Below are positions 8,978 to 18,400 of a DNA stretch of 58,974 nucleotides, piece by piece. Position 1 is the first letter of the stretch. Every line of letters starts with the position of its first letter. The notes beneath the pieces are model-generated. The model did no database searches. It had not been told where the DNA came from and saw nothing but the letters and a program-made list of their open reading frames with translations. The stretch spans positions 3,511 through 62,484 of the forward strand of contig PLYN01000019.1 in NCBI GenBank assembly GCA_003151815.1, read 5' to 3'. A program made the translations under genes and the position numbers. This DNA comes from Bacteroidota bacterium. GTDB taxonomy: Bacteria; Bacteroidota; Bacteroidia; 2-12-FULL-35-15.

Positions 8978-10504
8978 TTATTGTTCCAGTTGTTTTCCAA
9001 TTTGTTTTATTTCATCGAGCAATTCAACAACATCCGTAAGTCTGGTCATAGGATTAAGCAGGGTGAATTTTAAAAAGGCCTTATCATTGACCGTTGTCTG
9101 TCCTATAATTGCTTTTCCAGAAAGTAAAAGCTTAGTTTTGATGGTATTGTTGATTGCAGCTCTTTCTTTTTCATTTGTGCTATTGGGTAAGTACCTGAAA
9201 ACAACAGCATTGATGGGTGTTAAATATGCAAGTTCAAATTGAGGATCGTGCTCTATCATTGAGCTTACTTCTTCGGCAAGTTCAATGGTGTGATCCAGCA
9301 TTTCACCAAACTTTTTTTTGCCGATATGTTGCAAAGCAATAAATGGTTTTAGCGCATCAAATCTTCTTGTTGTTTGGATCGACTTATATACCAGATCTAG
9401 GATACCTAATTCTTCATTACTTTCAGGATTAAGATAATCGGCATGTAAACGGATAAATTCAAACGAAGATCTATCCTTCACAATAAATACCCCACAAGAG
9501 ATTGGTTGGTAAAATAGTTTATGAAAATCTACAGTAACTGAATCTGCTTTTTCAATTCCATTTAGTTTATGTTTGTGTTTTTCACTTAATATAAGGGCTC
9601 CGCCGTAAGCGGCATCTACATGTATCCACAATCCATGTTTATGAGCGCAATCGGCCAGAATGTCAATTGACCCAATGGTACCAAAGTCTGTTGTGCCGGC
9701 AGTAGTGACATATGCAATTGGAAGTAAACCTTGTTCTTTAAGTTCGTTAATCGTATTTTCTAAAGCAATAACATCCTCTTCGAAAACATTCTTGTTTATT
9801 TTAACCACTGCATTTTGTCCCAATCCTAAAATTGAGGCCGACTGCGCAATCGTAAAATGAGAATTTTCAGCGCACAATATTCTGAATTTATTTGCTTCGG
9901 GAGGTAAACCTTTTTTCTGAATATTCCAGTTGAAATGCTTTTTACTATAATGATCGCGAGCAAGCAATAATCCCATGAAATTAGACATTGTTCCACCGCC
10001 TGTAAAGGTGGCATCTGCATTAGGTCCAAAACCATACAGTTTACACAATTTATCACATAAGGCTTGCTCTATCATTGTTGCTGCAGGTGCCTGATCCCAG
10101 GAGTCCATAGACTGATTAAAAGCACTGATGATCATTTCTGCGGCTAATGAAGCAATAAATGTAGGACAATGTAAATGTGCTAGGCAGTGTGGATGATACA
10201 CTGAAATATTACTTTCTATCACCAGCTTTTTGGTTCTGTCCAATACCTCATTTAGTGAGCTTCCTGTTTCAGGGAAAAGCTCCATTGCAGCAATTTCTTC
10301 TTTCAGAGATGCCGGGCTTATTCCACAATAAGGCTGCTTTTGTTCTTTTATCTGATTAGCAATAGATTCTGCAACTTTAGATATAACTTGACGGTATGCA
10401 GTAATACTTTCATCACTGTCATTCAGAAAATAATTTTTGAAAGCCTGATTAGCTTCGTGCAAAAGCTGGTCATTTTTTTTTGTTGAATGTTCTTGTAAAA
10501 TCAT
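8978..10504 (-). CDS. ddc: L-2,4-diaminobutyrate decarboxylase
   Basis: 508-residue PLP-dependent group II decarboxylase. The PLP-binding lysine is K329 in DFHKLFYQP, preceded by the HVDAAYGGALIL motif that stacks on the cofactor; TFTGGGTMSN lies upstream. It decarboxylates L-2,4-diaminobutyrate to 1,3-diaminopropane. An upstream ATG at 10564 would overlap the aminotransferase gene by 47 bases; I chose the ATG at 10504, 13 bases after that gene's stop, because the extra 20 residues do not look like family sequence. Pairing with the aminotransferase supports diaminobutyrate over glutamate or aromatic substrates. Confidence 0.85.
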   Translation of the reverse strand: MILQEHSTKKNDQLLHEANQAFKNYFLNDSDESITAYRQVISKVAESIANQIKEQKQPYCGISPASLKEEIAAMELFPETGSSLNEVLDRTKKLVIESNISVYHPHCLAHLHCPTFIASLAAEMIISAFNQSMDSWDQAPAATMIEQALCDKLCKLYGFGPNADATFTGGGTMSNFMGLLLARDHYSKKHFNWNIQKKGLPPEANKFRILCAENSHFTIAQSASILGLGQNAVVKINKNVFEEDVIALENTINELKEQGLLPIAYVTTAGTTDFGTIGSIDILADCAHKHGLWIHVDAAYGGALILSEKHKHKLNGIEKADSVTVDFHKLFYQPISCGVFIVKDRSSFEFIRLHADYLNPESNEELGILDLVYKSIQTTRRFDALKPFIALQHIGKKKFGEMLDHTIELAEEVSSMIEHDPQFELAYLTPINAVVFRYLPNSTNEKERAAINNTIKTKLLLSGKAIIGQTTVNDKAFLKFTLLNPMTRLTDVVELLDEIKQIGKQLEQ

Positions 10505-10517
10505 GTACGTGTGTAGT

Positions 10518-11981
10518 TTAATTTTCAGATACCTGATTAAAAAGTAATGCCGCTTCGGCAGCAATTACCGACTCGTTAAATATTTCGCAAATATGATTTA
10601 CTTGCTCTTTTGTGACTGTTAAAGGTGGAAGGAATCGGAGTACGCTCGATTGACGGCCACCAATTTCAATTACCAGCCCTCTTGTAAAACATTCAAATTG
10701 TATCCGGCGAGATAATTTCTCAAAACGTTCGGGTTGTCCCGATTGAAGCAAGCCGCTAACAGTATTGATAATTTCAACTCCCAGCATAAGTCCACGTCCA
10801 CGAATATCTCCAAGGCAGCTTGTTTTAGATTGAATACTCTTTAGATTTTCCTGAAACAATTTACCCATACGATCTGCATTGCCTGCCAGATCATTTTCTC
10901 TTATGTATTTGATGGTTGCCGTTCCTGTAGCCATGCCTAATTGATTACCTCTGAAAGTGCCGGCATGAGATCCGGGTCCCCATTTGTCAAGATCTTTGTG
11001 ATACACAATCACCGCCATTGGCAATGATCCGCCAATAGCTTTGGATAATACTACTACATCTGGAATTATTCCTGAATGTTCGAAAGCAAACATTTTTCCA
11101 GTACGTCCTAAACCTGTTTGAACTTCATCAATGATCAAGGGAATACCTTGTTCTTTGGTTATTTGTCGAAGTCGGATCATCCAGACATCGGGTGCAGGAA
11201 TTTTTCCTCCTTCTCCTTGTACTGCCTCAACAATAATTCCTGCAGGTTTGGTGATACCGCTTTCATCATCTCTCAAAACATTCTCAATGTAATTGCTGCA
11301 TGTTTCATTGCAAGCATTTCCGCAATTACCCATTGGACAACGATAACTATATGGATAAGGAAGAAAATGTACTTCGGGCATTAAACCCGGAATTTGTGAT
11401 TTGCTTCCAAGGTTTCCCATCATGCTGAGCGACGCATGCGTCATACCATGGTAGCCACCATGAAAGGCAACCATTGAACGTCTGCCCGTGGCAATTTTTA
11501 CAAGTTTAATAGCAGCTTCTACAGCATCAGATCCAGAAGGACTACAAAACTGTACCTTAGCATTTTTAGCAAACTCTTTCGGAAAACAACTTAAAATTTC
11601 TTTAATATATTGCTCCTTTACAGGAGTCGTAATGTCGAGTGTGAGCATAGGAAGGTTGTTATCCAACTGCTCACGAATGGCATTATGAACAACAGAATGG
11701 TTATGTCCTAAAGCTATCGCACCTGCTCCCGATAAACAATCGTAATATACGTTTCCATCAACATCTTTTAGATAAATACCTTTGGCTTGTTCTAATGCAA
11801 AAGGAAGTTTTCGGGGATAGCTTCTGGCATTTGATTCTGATGAAGCTTGTCGATCAAGATAAGCCATAGATTCTTTGTTCTTTGAGAGGTCTCGTTGTTC
11901 CCCTGGAAAACTCTTTACATTTGTAAGAGCATTAAGATCTTCATTAGTAAGAAGATCTTTCATTGAATTGTTTACATTCAT
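10518..11981 (-). CDS. dat: L-2,4-diaminobutyrate:2-oxoglutarate aminotransferase
   Basis: 487 residues, class III PLP aminotransferase. Visible motifs: SGSDAVEAAIKLV (phosphate-binding helix), AFHGGYHGMT, IIDEVQTGLGRTGKMFA with the PLP-contacting aspartate, and the Schiff-base lysine K314 in VLSKAIGGSLP. The family member that makes L-2,4-diaminobutyrate from aspartate-4-semialdehyde is typically followed by the decarboxylase, as here; together they form 1,3-diaminopropane. A cysteine-rich insert (CPMGNCGNACNETC, about residues 212-225) is conspicuous. First gene of the minus-strand operon, with a Bacteroidota promoter just upstream. Confidence 0.85.
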   Translation of the reverse strand: MNVNNSMKDLLTNEDLNALTNVKSFPGEQRDLSKNKESMAYLDRQASSESNARSYPRKLPFALEQAKGIYLKDVDGNVYYDCLSGAGAIALGHNHSVVHNAIREQLDNNLPMLTLDITTPVKEQYIKEILSCFPKEFAKNAKVQFCSPSGSDAVEAAIKLVKIATGRRSMVAFHGGYHGMTHASLSMMGNLGSKSQIPGLMPEVHFLPYPYSYRCPMGNCGNACNETCSNYIENVLRDDESGITKPAGIIVEAVQGEGGKIPAPDVWMIRLRQITKEQGIPLIIDEVQTGLGRTGKMFAFEHSGIIPDVVVLSKAIGGSLPMAVIVYHKDLDKWGPGSHAGTFRGNQLGMATGTATIKYIRENDLAGNADRMGKLFQENLKSIQSKTSCLGDIRGRGLMLGVEIINTVSGLLQSGQPERFEKLSRRIQFECFTRGLVIEIGGRQSSVLRFLPPLTVTKEQVNHICEIFNESVIAAEAALLFNQVSEN

Positions 11982-11999
11982 AAATTTTTTTTAGGGGCG

Positions 12000-12028
12000 T
12001 AAAGATATTTAAAAATCTGAATTGACAA
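12000..12028 (-). promoter_or_regulatory. probable promoter of the diaminopropane operon
   Basis: On the minus strand a TTG (-33 type) is followed after 18 bases by TATCTTTA, one base off the Bacteroidota -7 consensus TAnnTTTG. It ends about 18 bases upstream of the dat start codon, leaving a very short leader. Confidence 0.5.
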
Positions 12029-12039
12029 GTTCTGATTTT

Positions 12040-12201
12040 ATGAATAAGTACAGTTTGAAGTTTAAAGGTCAAAAAGTATATGAAAGAAAGAACGACACGG
12101 GTACTGTAAAAGTTGATTGTAGTAACTTTGGTTCAGGAATTTATTTTGTTCAGGCTGTAAATGAAAAAACTATTTTATCCTGTAAATTAATTAAAGAATA
12201 G
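12040..12201 (+). pseudogene. orphan type A T9SS C-terminal sorting-domain fragment
   Basis: A 53-codon frame encodes a peptide ending SGIYFVQAVNEKTILSCKLI-KE, the typical end of a type A T9SS tail (strand, G-x-Y-F-V, strand, K-L-I-K). A complete cargo protein would have hundreds of residues before it; here nothing precedes it except the promoter region of dat on the other strand. I read it as the leftover 3' end of a deleted secreted-protein gene. A stand-alone small gene is unlikely because it lacks a signal peptide. Confidence 0.55.
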
Positions 12202-12445
12202 TGGATTGGTTAGACAAAAATCGAGCTAATTTGAAATGTTGCAGTAATGTTGCAGTAGAAATAAAACCCTCTCCGCAACCTATTGAAAACCTTACTAATA
12301 ATCGGTTACGTTGATATCCGCTCGGTACCTCCAAAGAAAGCGCTCTTATTGCAAAATAAGGCATTTTCTTCGTTTTTAAAGGCATGCAAGCTGTTACTTC
12401 TGATACCAGGAGCCATTTCGAGCCAGAAATGTTTTCGCCAAAAAT

Positions 12446-15400
12446 TTATCTTATAATAGTAATAAAGCCATTTTTATTTAATTTTTCACCTTTCAAATCT
12501 ATTGTATTGATAATATAATAATAGGTTCCGTCTTCGCATGGTTTATGGCTATTCATATTATAACCATCCCATCCTGCATCCAGGCTCTTCGATTCATATA
12601 CCTTCAAACCCCATCTGCTGTATATTTCTATATCCATACTTACTAAGCCGTCAAGGTCGATGGAAAACATATCATTATTTTTATCCCCATTGGGAGAAAA
12701 TACATTTGGTATCATTACTTCATAAACAATGATTTCTGCATATGCTGTATCGGGACATTGTAAATTATTTGATGCTATTAATCGCACCTGAAAATTACCT
12801 TTCATCGGATAGGTATTGGCTGTGTCGTTATTGGTATTGCCAGTATTGCCATTACCAAAATCCCAATTATAAGTGATTGCATTTTCACTCTGATTATCAA
12901 AATGAACTATCAATCCTGGTTTCCCGATCGGAGGCACCGCATTAAATTTTGCTACAGGGTTAGTAATTGTTAAGGTAAAGGTTTGGGATTCACTGACACA
13001 TGCTCCTCCGGTTGTACTAACCGTATAGGTATAAACACCCTCAGGCAAGTTATTCAGCGTTCCCGAAATTTTATAATTTGATCCGCCTGTTGCCGACAAA
13101 TTGGAAGGCAAACTTGGTGAAACAGTAGCTCCGGTTGCTGTACCGCCAATTGCGTAAATAATATCCGATATAGTATTATTTGAACAAAGGGTCTGAGCTA
13201 TTGTTTCTGCTGCAGATGATAAGCTGATGGTTGTTTCCACTACTGTAATTCTTCCAACCGAATTAGCTTGCTTACAAGCACCTGTTGTGGTTACCGTATA
13301 GTTGGTAACACCAACCGTTGTTGGTGTTCCGTTAATGGTTAAAACACCGGCAGAAAACGAAGGGGTAACTCCTGCCGGTAATGTGGATACTATTGCTCCG
13401 GTTCCTCCACCGCTTACAGTATATCCGATAGGAATAATTGCAGTATTCAAACAAGGAGATTGTGTATCTGTTGTGGCTGTAGAAGTTAATGCAATCGCTG
13501 CATCCGGATTAACAGTTATTGTTCCAGTTGCTATGGTTTGAGCGCAAGTTCCTGTTGTAGTTACTGTATAAATTGAACTACCAACAACGGATGGTGTGCC
13601 TGTAATCGTAAAGGTACCAATACCCGAAGTACTTGTTAACCCTATAGGTAAACCCGATACGGTAGCACCTGTACCACTTCCGCTGATAGAATAAGTAATC
13701 ATAGTTATAGGAGTGTTCACACAAACACTTTGACTATTTGTTCCAAGAGATGATGACAAAGTAATGCTTGCATCCGGATTTACAATTAATGTTCCTGTTG
13801 CATATGCTTGTGCACAGTTTCCTGTGGTAGTAATTGTGTATGTGGAGCTTCCAGCAGTTGTTGGAGTGCCGGTTATTGTAAAGACACCGTTCAGATAAGA
13901 ACCTGATAATCCTGTAGGTAAAACCGAAACTGTCGCACCGGTACTATTAGAAACAGTATAGGTAATATTTGTTATTGGCGCATTTACACATACTGTTTGA
14001 TTGTCTGTATTAATCGCCGAAGATAAAACAATTGTAGTATTCGGAGTAACAGTCATCGTTCCAGCTGCTGTTGCTTGTGCGCAACTGCCACTGGTAGTTA
14101 TAGTATAACTGAATGATCCCACAACAGCTGGTGTTCCCGTTATATTAAATACTCCCGCAGCATAAGATCCGGTAACCCCTGCCGGTAAAGGAGATACTGT
14201 AGCATTCATACCACCACCAGTTATTGAATAGCTTATATTCACAATTGAACTATTCACACAAACGGATTGAGAAGTGGTAGCTGCATTTGATGTTAATGTA
14301 ATTACAGCATCCTGATCAATTGTAATGGTTCCTGTTTTTACTTGCGTAATACAAGAACCTGTGGGTGTTACCGTGTAATTAAAAACACCTGTAACAGTTG
14401 GTGTTCCCGAAATAGTAAATACAGATCCTGAAAATGCGCCACTGATACCTGCCGGCAAAGTTGTCACAGTTGCGCCGGTACCTGCACCTGTAATAGAGTA
14501 AGTAATGTTGGTCAAAGCAGAATTCATACACACCGTTTGAGTATCTGTTCCAACAGCAGAGGTTAAGACTATCAATGCATTTTGATTAACGGTAATTGAT
14601 CCTGTTTCAGTTACCTGAGGACAAGTTCCTGTTGTGGTTATGGTATAGTTGCTAACACCCGCTGTTGTTGATATACCGTTCATTGTAAATACTCCGGAAC
14701 TATAAGAACCGGTTATCCCTGACGGTAAAGTGCTTACAGTTGCCCCGATCGCACCTCCTCCTATTGCATATGTAATATCAATTATACTATCCAAGGCACA
14801 TACGGTTTGCCCATCTGTGCCTGCTATAGAAGATAAAGAAATGGTAGCACTTGTATTCACCTTTATAATTCCTACCAAAGATTGTTGAGTACAGATTCCT
14901 GTTGTTGTTACCGTGTAGTTCGTGGTTCCGGAAACCGATGGTGTTCCGCTAATGGTAAACACTCCGGCAGCATAAGTACCCGTTACTCCTGCAGGTAAAG
15001 TAGTAACTATAGCACCTGTTCCTCCACCTCCAACAGAATACGTAATATCTGTTAAGGCAACATTTACACATATGTTTTGATCATCTGTTCCAACAGCAGA
15101 AGTTAATGTTAGCACCGCATTTGGATTTACGGTAATTGTTCCCGTAGCTGTTTGAACCGGACAACTACCTGTAGAACTAATGGTATAGCTGTAAGATCCC
15201 GATACGCTTGGAGTACCTGTTATCGTATATATTCCAGCTGCAAAGGAACTGGTTATTCCGGCAGGTAATGTACTGATCGTTGGATTAGCGCCAACTCCGC
15301 TTACTGAATAGGTAATGTTATTTATCGGTGTTCCTTCACAAACTGTTTGCCCATCACTTCCTGGAGCAGATGTCAAAGCGATCCCCGCACCTGAGTTTAT

Positions 15401-18400
15401 ATTGATCGATCCTGTGAGCGTGTCTTGTGTACAGGTTCCTGTTGTTGTCACCGTATAATTATGTAGTCCCGAAACAGATGATGTTCCGCTTATTGTAAAA
15501 GTACTTCCCGAAAACAAGCCGGTGATCCCTGTCGGTAAACCGGATGCCGTAGCATTGGTTCCTCCGCCGGATACGGAATAGGTAATAGCAGTGATCGGAT
15601 TACTTTCACAAACGGTTTGAGCATCCGTAGCTGCAGCCGACGTCAATGCAATCACAGCATTTTGATTAACCGTTATTGTTCCTGAAGCTGTATGAACAGA
15701 ACAACCCGCGCTTGTGGTTATGGTATAGGTGTATGTCCCCGCAACACTTGGACTGCCTTTAATGGTAAATATTCCGCCTGAATAAGTGCCTGTTACACCC
15801 GCCGGTAAGGCACTAACTGTTGCATTTCCAGCGCCTGTTACTGAATATGTGATATCCACTATGGGCGCATTTTTACATACTGTTTGATTGTTGGTACCCG
15901 TTGCTGACGTTAAAGAAATTGTTGTTGATGAACTTATTGTAATTGATCCCACCACAGTATCCTGAGCGCACGATCCTGTTGAAGTTACTGTATACCCGAA
16001 CGTTCCGGTAACTGCTGTTTCACCGCTTATCGTTAATACAGTGTCGGTAGACAAACTGTTATTTAATCCTGCGGGTAAAAACGTTACTACAGCACCGCTA
16101 CCTCCACCGCTTATTTTATATCTAATGGGGATAATGGAATCATTCACGCAAACCGATTGTACATTGGTTCCTACAGCGGATGTCAATGTTAGTTTTGCAT
16201 TTGGATTTACTCTAATAGTACCATTTGCAGATGTTGCAGGACATGGACCGTTGGTTGTTACCGTATAGCTGTAACTACCTGCTATAGTTGGAGTGCCACT
16301 AATGGTAAATACCCCTGCTGCATAAGTGCCTGTTACTCCTGCCGGCAAAGCAGTTACTGTTGCGCCACTACCTACGTTATACGTAATGTTTTGTATTGCT
16401 ATTTTTGCACAAACCACTTGATTTTGGGTTCCTGCCAAAGAAGTTAACGCTATTCCACTTGTTGGGTTTACGGTAATTGTACCTGTAAGTGTATCTCCCT
16501 TGCAAGTTCCGTTCGATACAACTGTATATCCGTATGTTCCCGAAGCGGCAGTTTGTCCGCTTATTGTGAGGGTGTTCCCTGAAAAAACAGTATTTAATCC
16601 TAATGGTAATAGCGATACTGTGGCACCTGTAGAACCACCGGATACTGTATACGTAATATTTGTGATCGGAGTACTTTCACACACTACCTGACTATCTGTA
16701 CCTACCGCAGAACTTAAAGCCAGAGTTCCATCAGGGTTTACCGTGATGGTACCGTTAGCGGATACAGGCGTACAAGGTCCGGTTGTTGTTACAGTATAAC
16801 TGTAATTACCCGGTACGGTTGGTTTTCCTTTGATAGTAAATACTCCTACTGCATACGTTCCTGTTAATCCTGCCGGTAATGGACTTACACTTGCACCGCC
16901 ACCAACACTATAGGTAATATCTACTATTGCATCATTGGCGCAAACTGTTTGATTATTGCTTCCCGCAATAGAGGTCAATGCCATTGCGCTTGTCGGAGTA
17001 ATGGTAATTGAACCGGTAAGTGTATCTCCCTTGCAAGTACCGTTTGATACTACAGTATATCCATAAGTTCCCGAAGCCGCTGTTTGTCCACTTATCGTTA
17101 AAGTGTTACCGGAAAAAACAGTATTCAGACCGGCAGGTAACAGCGTTATTGTGGCGCCTGTAGAACCGCCAGATACAGAATACGTAATAGTTGTGATCGG
17201 TGTACTTTCACAAACTATCTGGCTATCTGTACCTACTGCCGAACTTAAAGTCAGCACTCCATCAGGGTTTACCATAATGCTACCATTCGCTGAAGCAGGA
17301 ATACAAGGTCCGGTTGTTGTTATAGTATAACTGTAATTGCCCGGTACGGTTGGTTTGCCCTTGATAGTAAATACTCCCGCAGCATAAGTCCCTGTTATGC
17401 CTGCCGGCAAAGGACTTACAGTTGCACCGCCGCCTACGCTATAGGTAATATCTACTATGGCATCATTGGCACAAACCGTTTGATTATTGCTTCCTGCAAT
17501 AGAAGTTAATGCTATTGCGGTTGTCGGGGTTATAGTGATTGATCCGGTAAGTGTATCTCCTTTGCAAGTACCGTTTGATACAACAGTATATCCGTAAGTT
17601 CCGGAAGCTGCTGTTTGTCCGCTTATCGTTAAAGTATTTCCTGAAAAAACAGTGTTCAGACCGGCAGGTAATAAAGAGATGGTAGCGCCTGTGGAACCGC
17701 CAGATACAGAATACGTAATAGTTGTGATCGGTGTACTTTCACAAACTGTTTGATTATCTGTTCCGACTGCAGAACTTAAAGTCAGCACTCCATCAGGGTT
17801 TACCGTAATGCTACCATTCGCGGATGCAGGAGTACAAGGTCCGGTTGTTGTTACGGTATACGTATAATTACCCGGTACTGTGGGTTTTCCTTTGATAGTA
17901 AATACTCCGGCTGCATATGTTCCTGTTATGCCTGCCGGTAATGGACTTACAGTTGCCCCGCCACCCACGCTATAGGTAATATCTACTATGGCATCATTGG
18001 CACAAACTGTTTGATTATTGCTTCCTGCAATTGAAGTTAATGCTATTGCAGTTGTTGGGGTTATGGTGATTGAACCGATAAGTGTATCTTGTTTACAGGT
18101 GCCGGTTGTTACAACAGTATATCCATAAGTTCCCGAAGCCGCTGTTTGTCCACTTATTGTTAAAGTATTCCCTGAAAAAACTGTATTCAGGCCGGCAGGT
18201 AATAAGGAGATGGTGGCACCTGTAGCACCACCGGATACTGAATAGGTGGTAGTTGTAATAGGAGTACTCTCACAAACTGTTTGATTATCCGTTCCGGCTG
18301 CAGACGACAAGGTCACCATACCATTGGGGCTTACCGTAATTGTTCCTGTTGTTGTTTGAGATGGACAGCTCCCGGTTGTTGTCACTGTATAATGGTATAC

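Noticed and set aside
10505-10564. Upstream ATG for the diaminobutyrate decarboxylase
   Set aside because: It would overlap dat by 47 bases and adds residues not typical of the family; ATG 10504 lies just after the dat stop.
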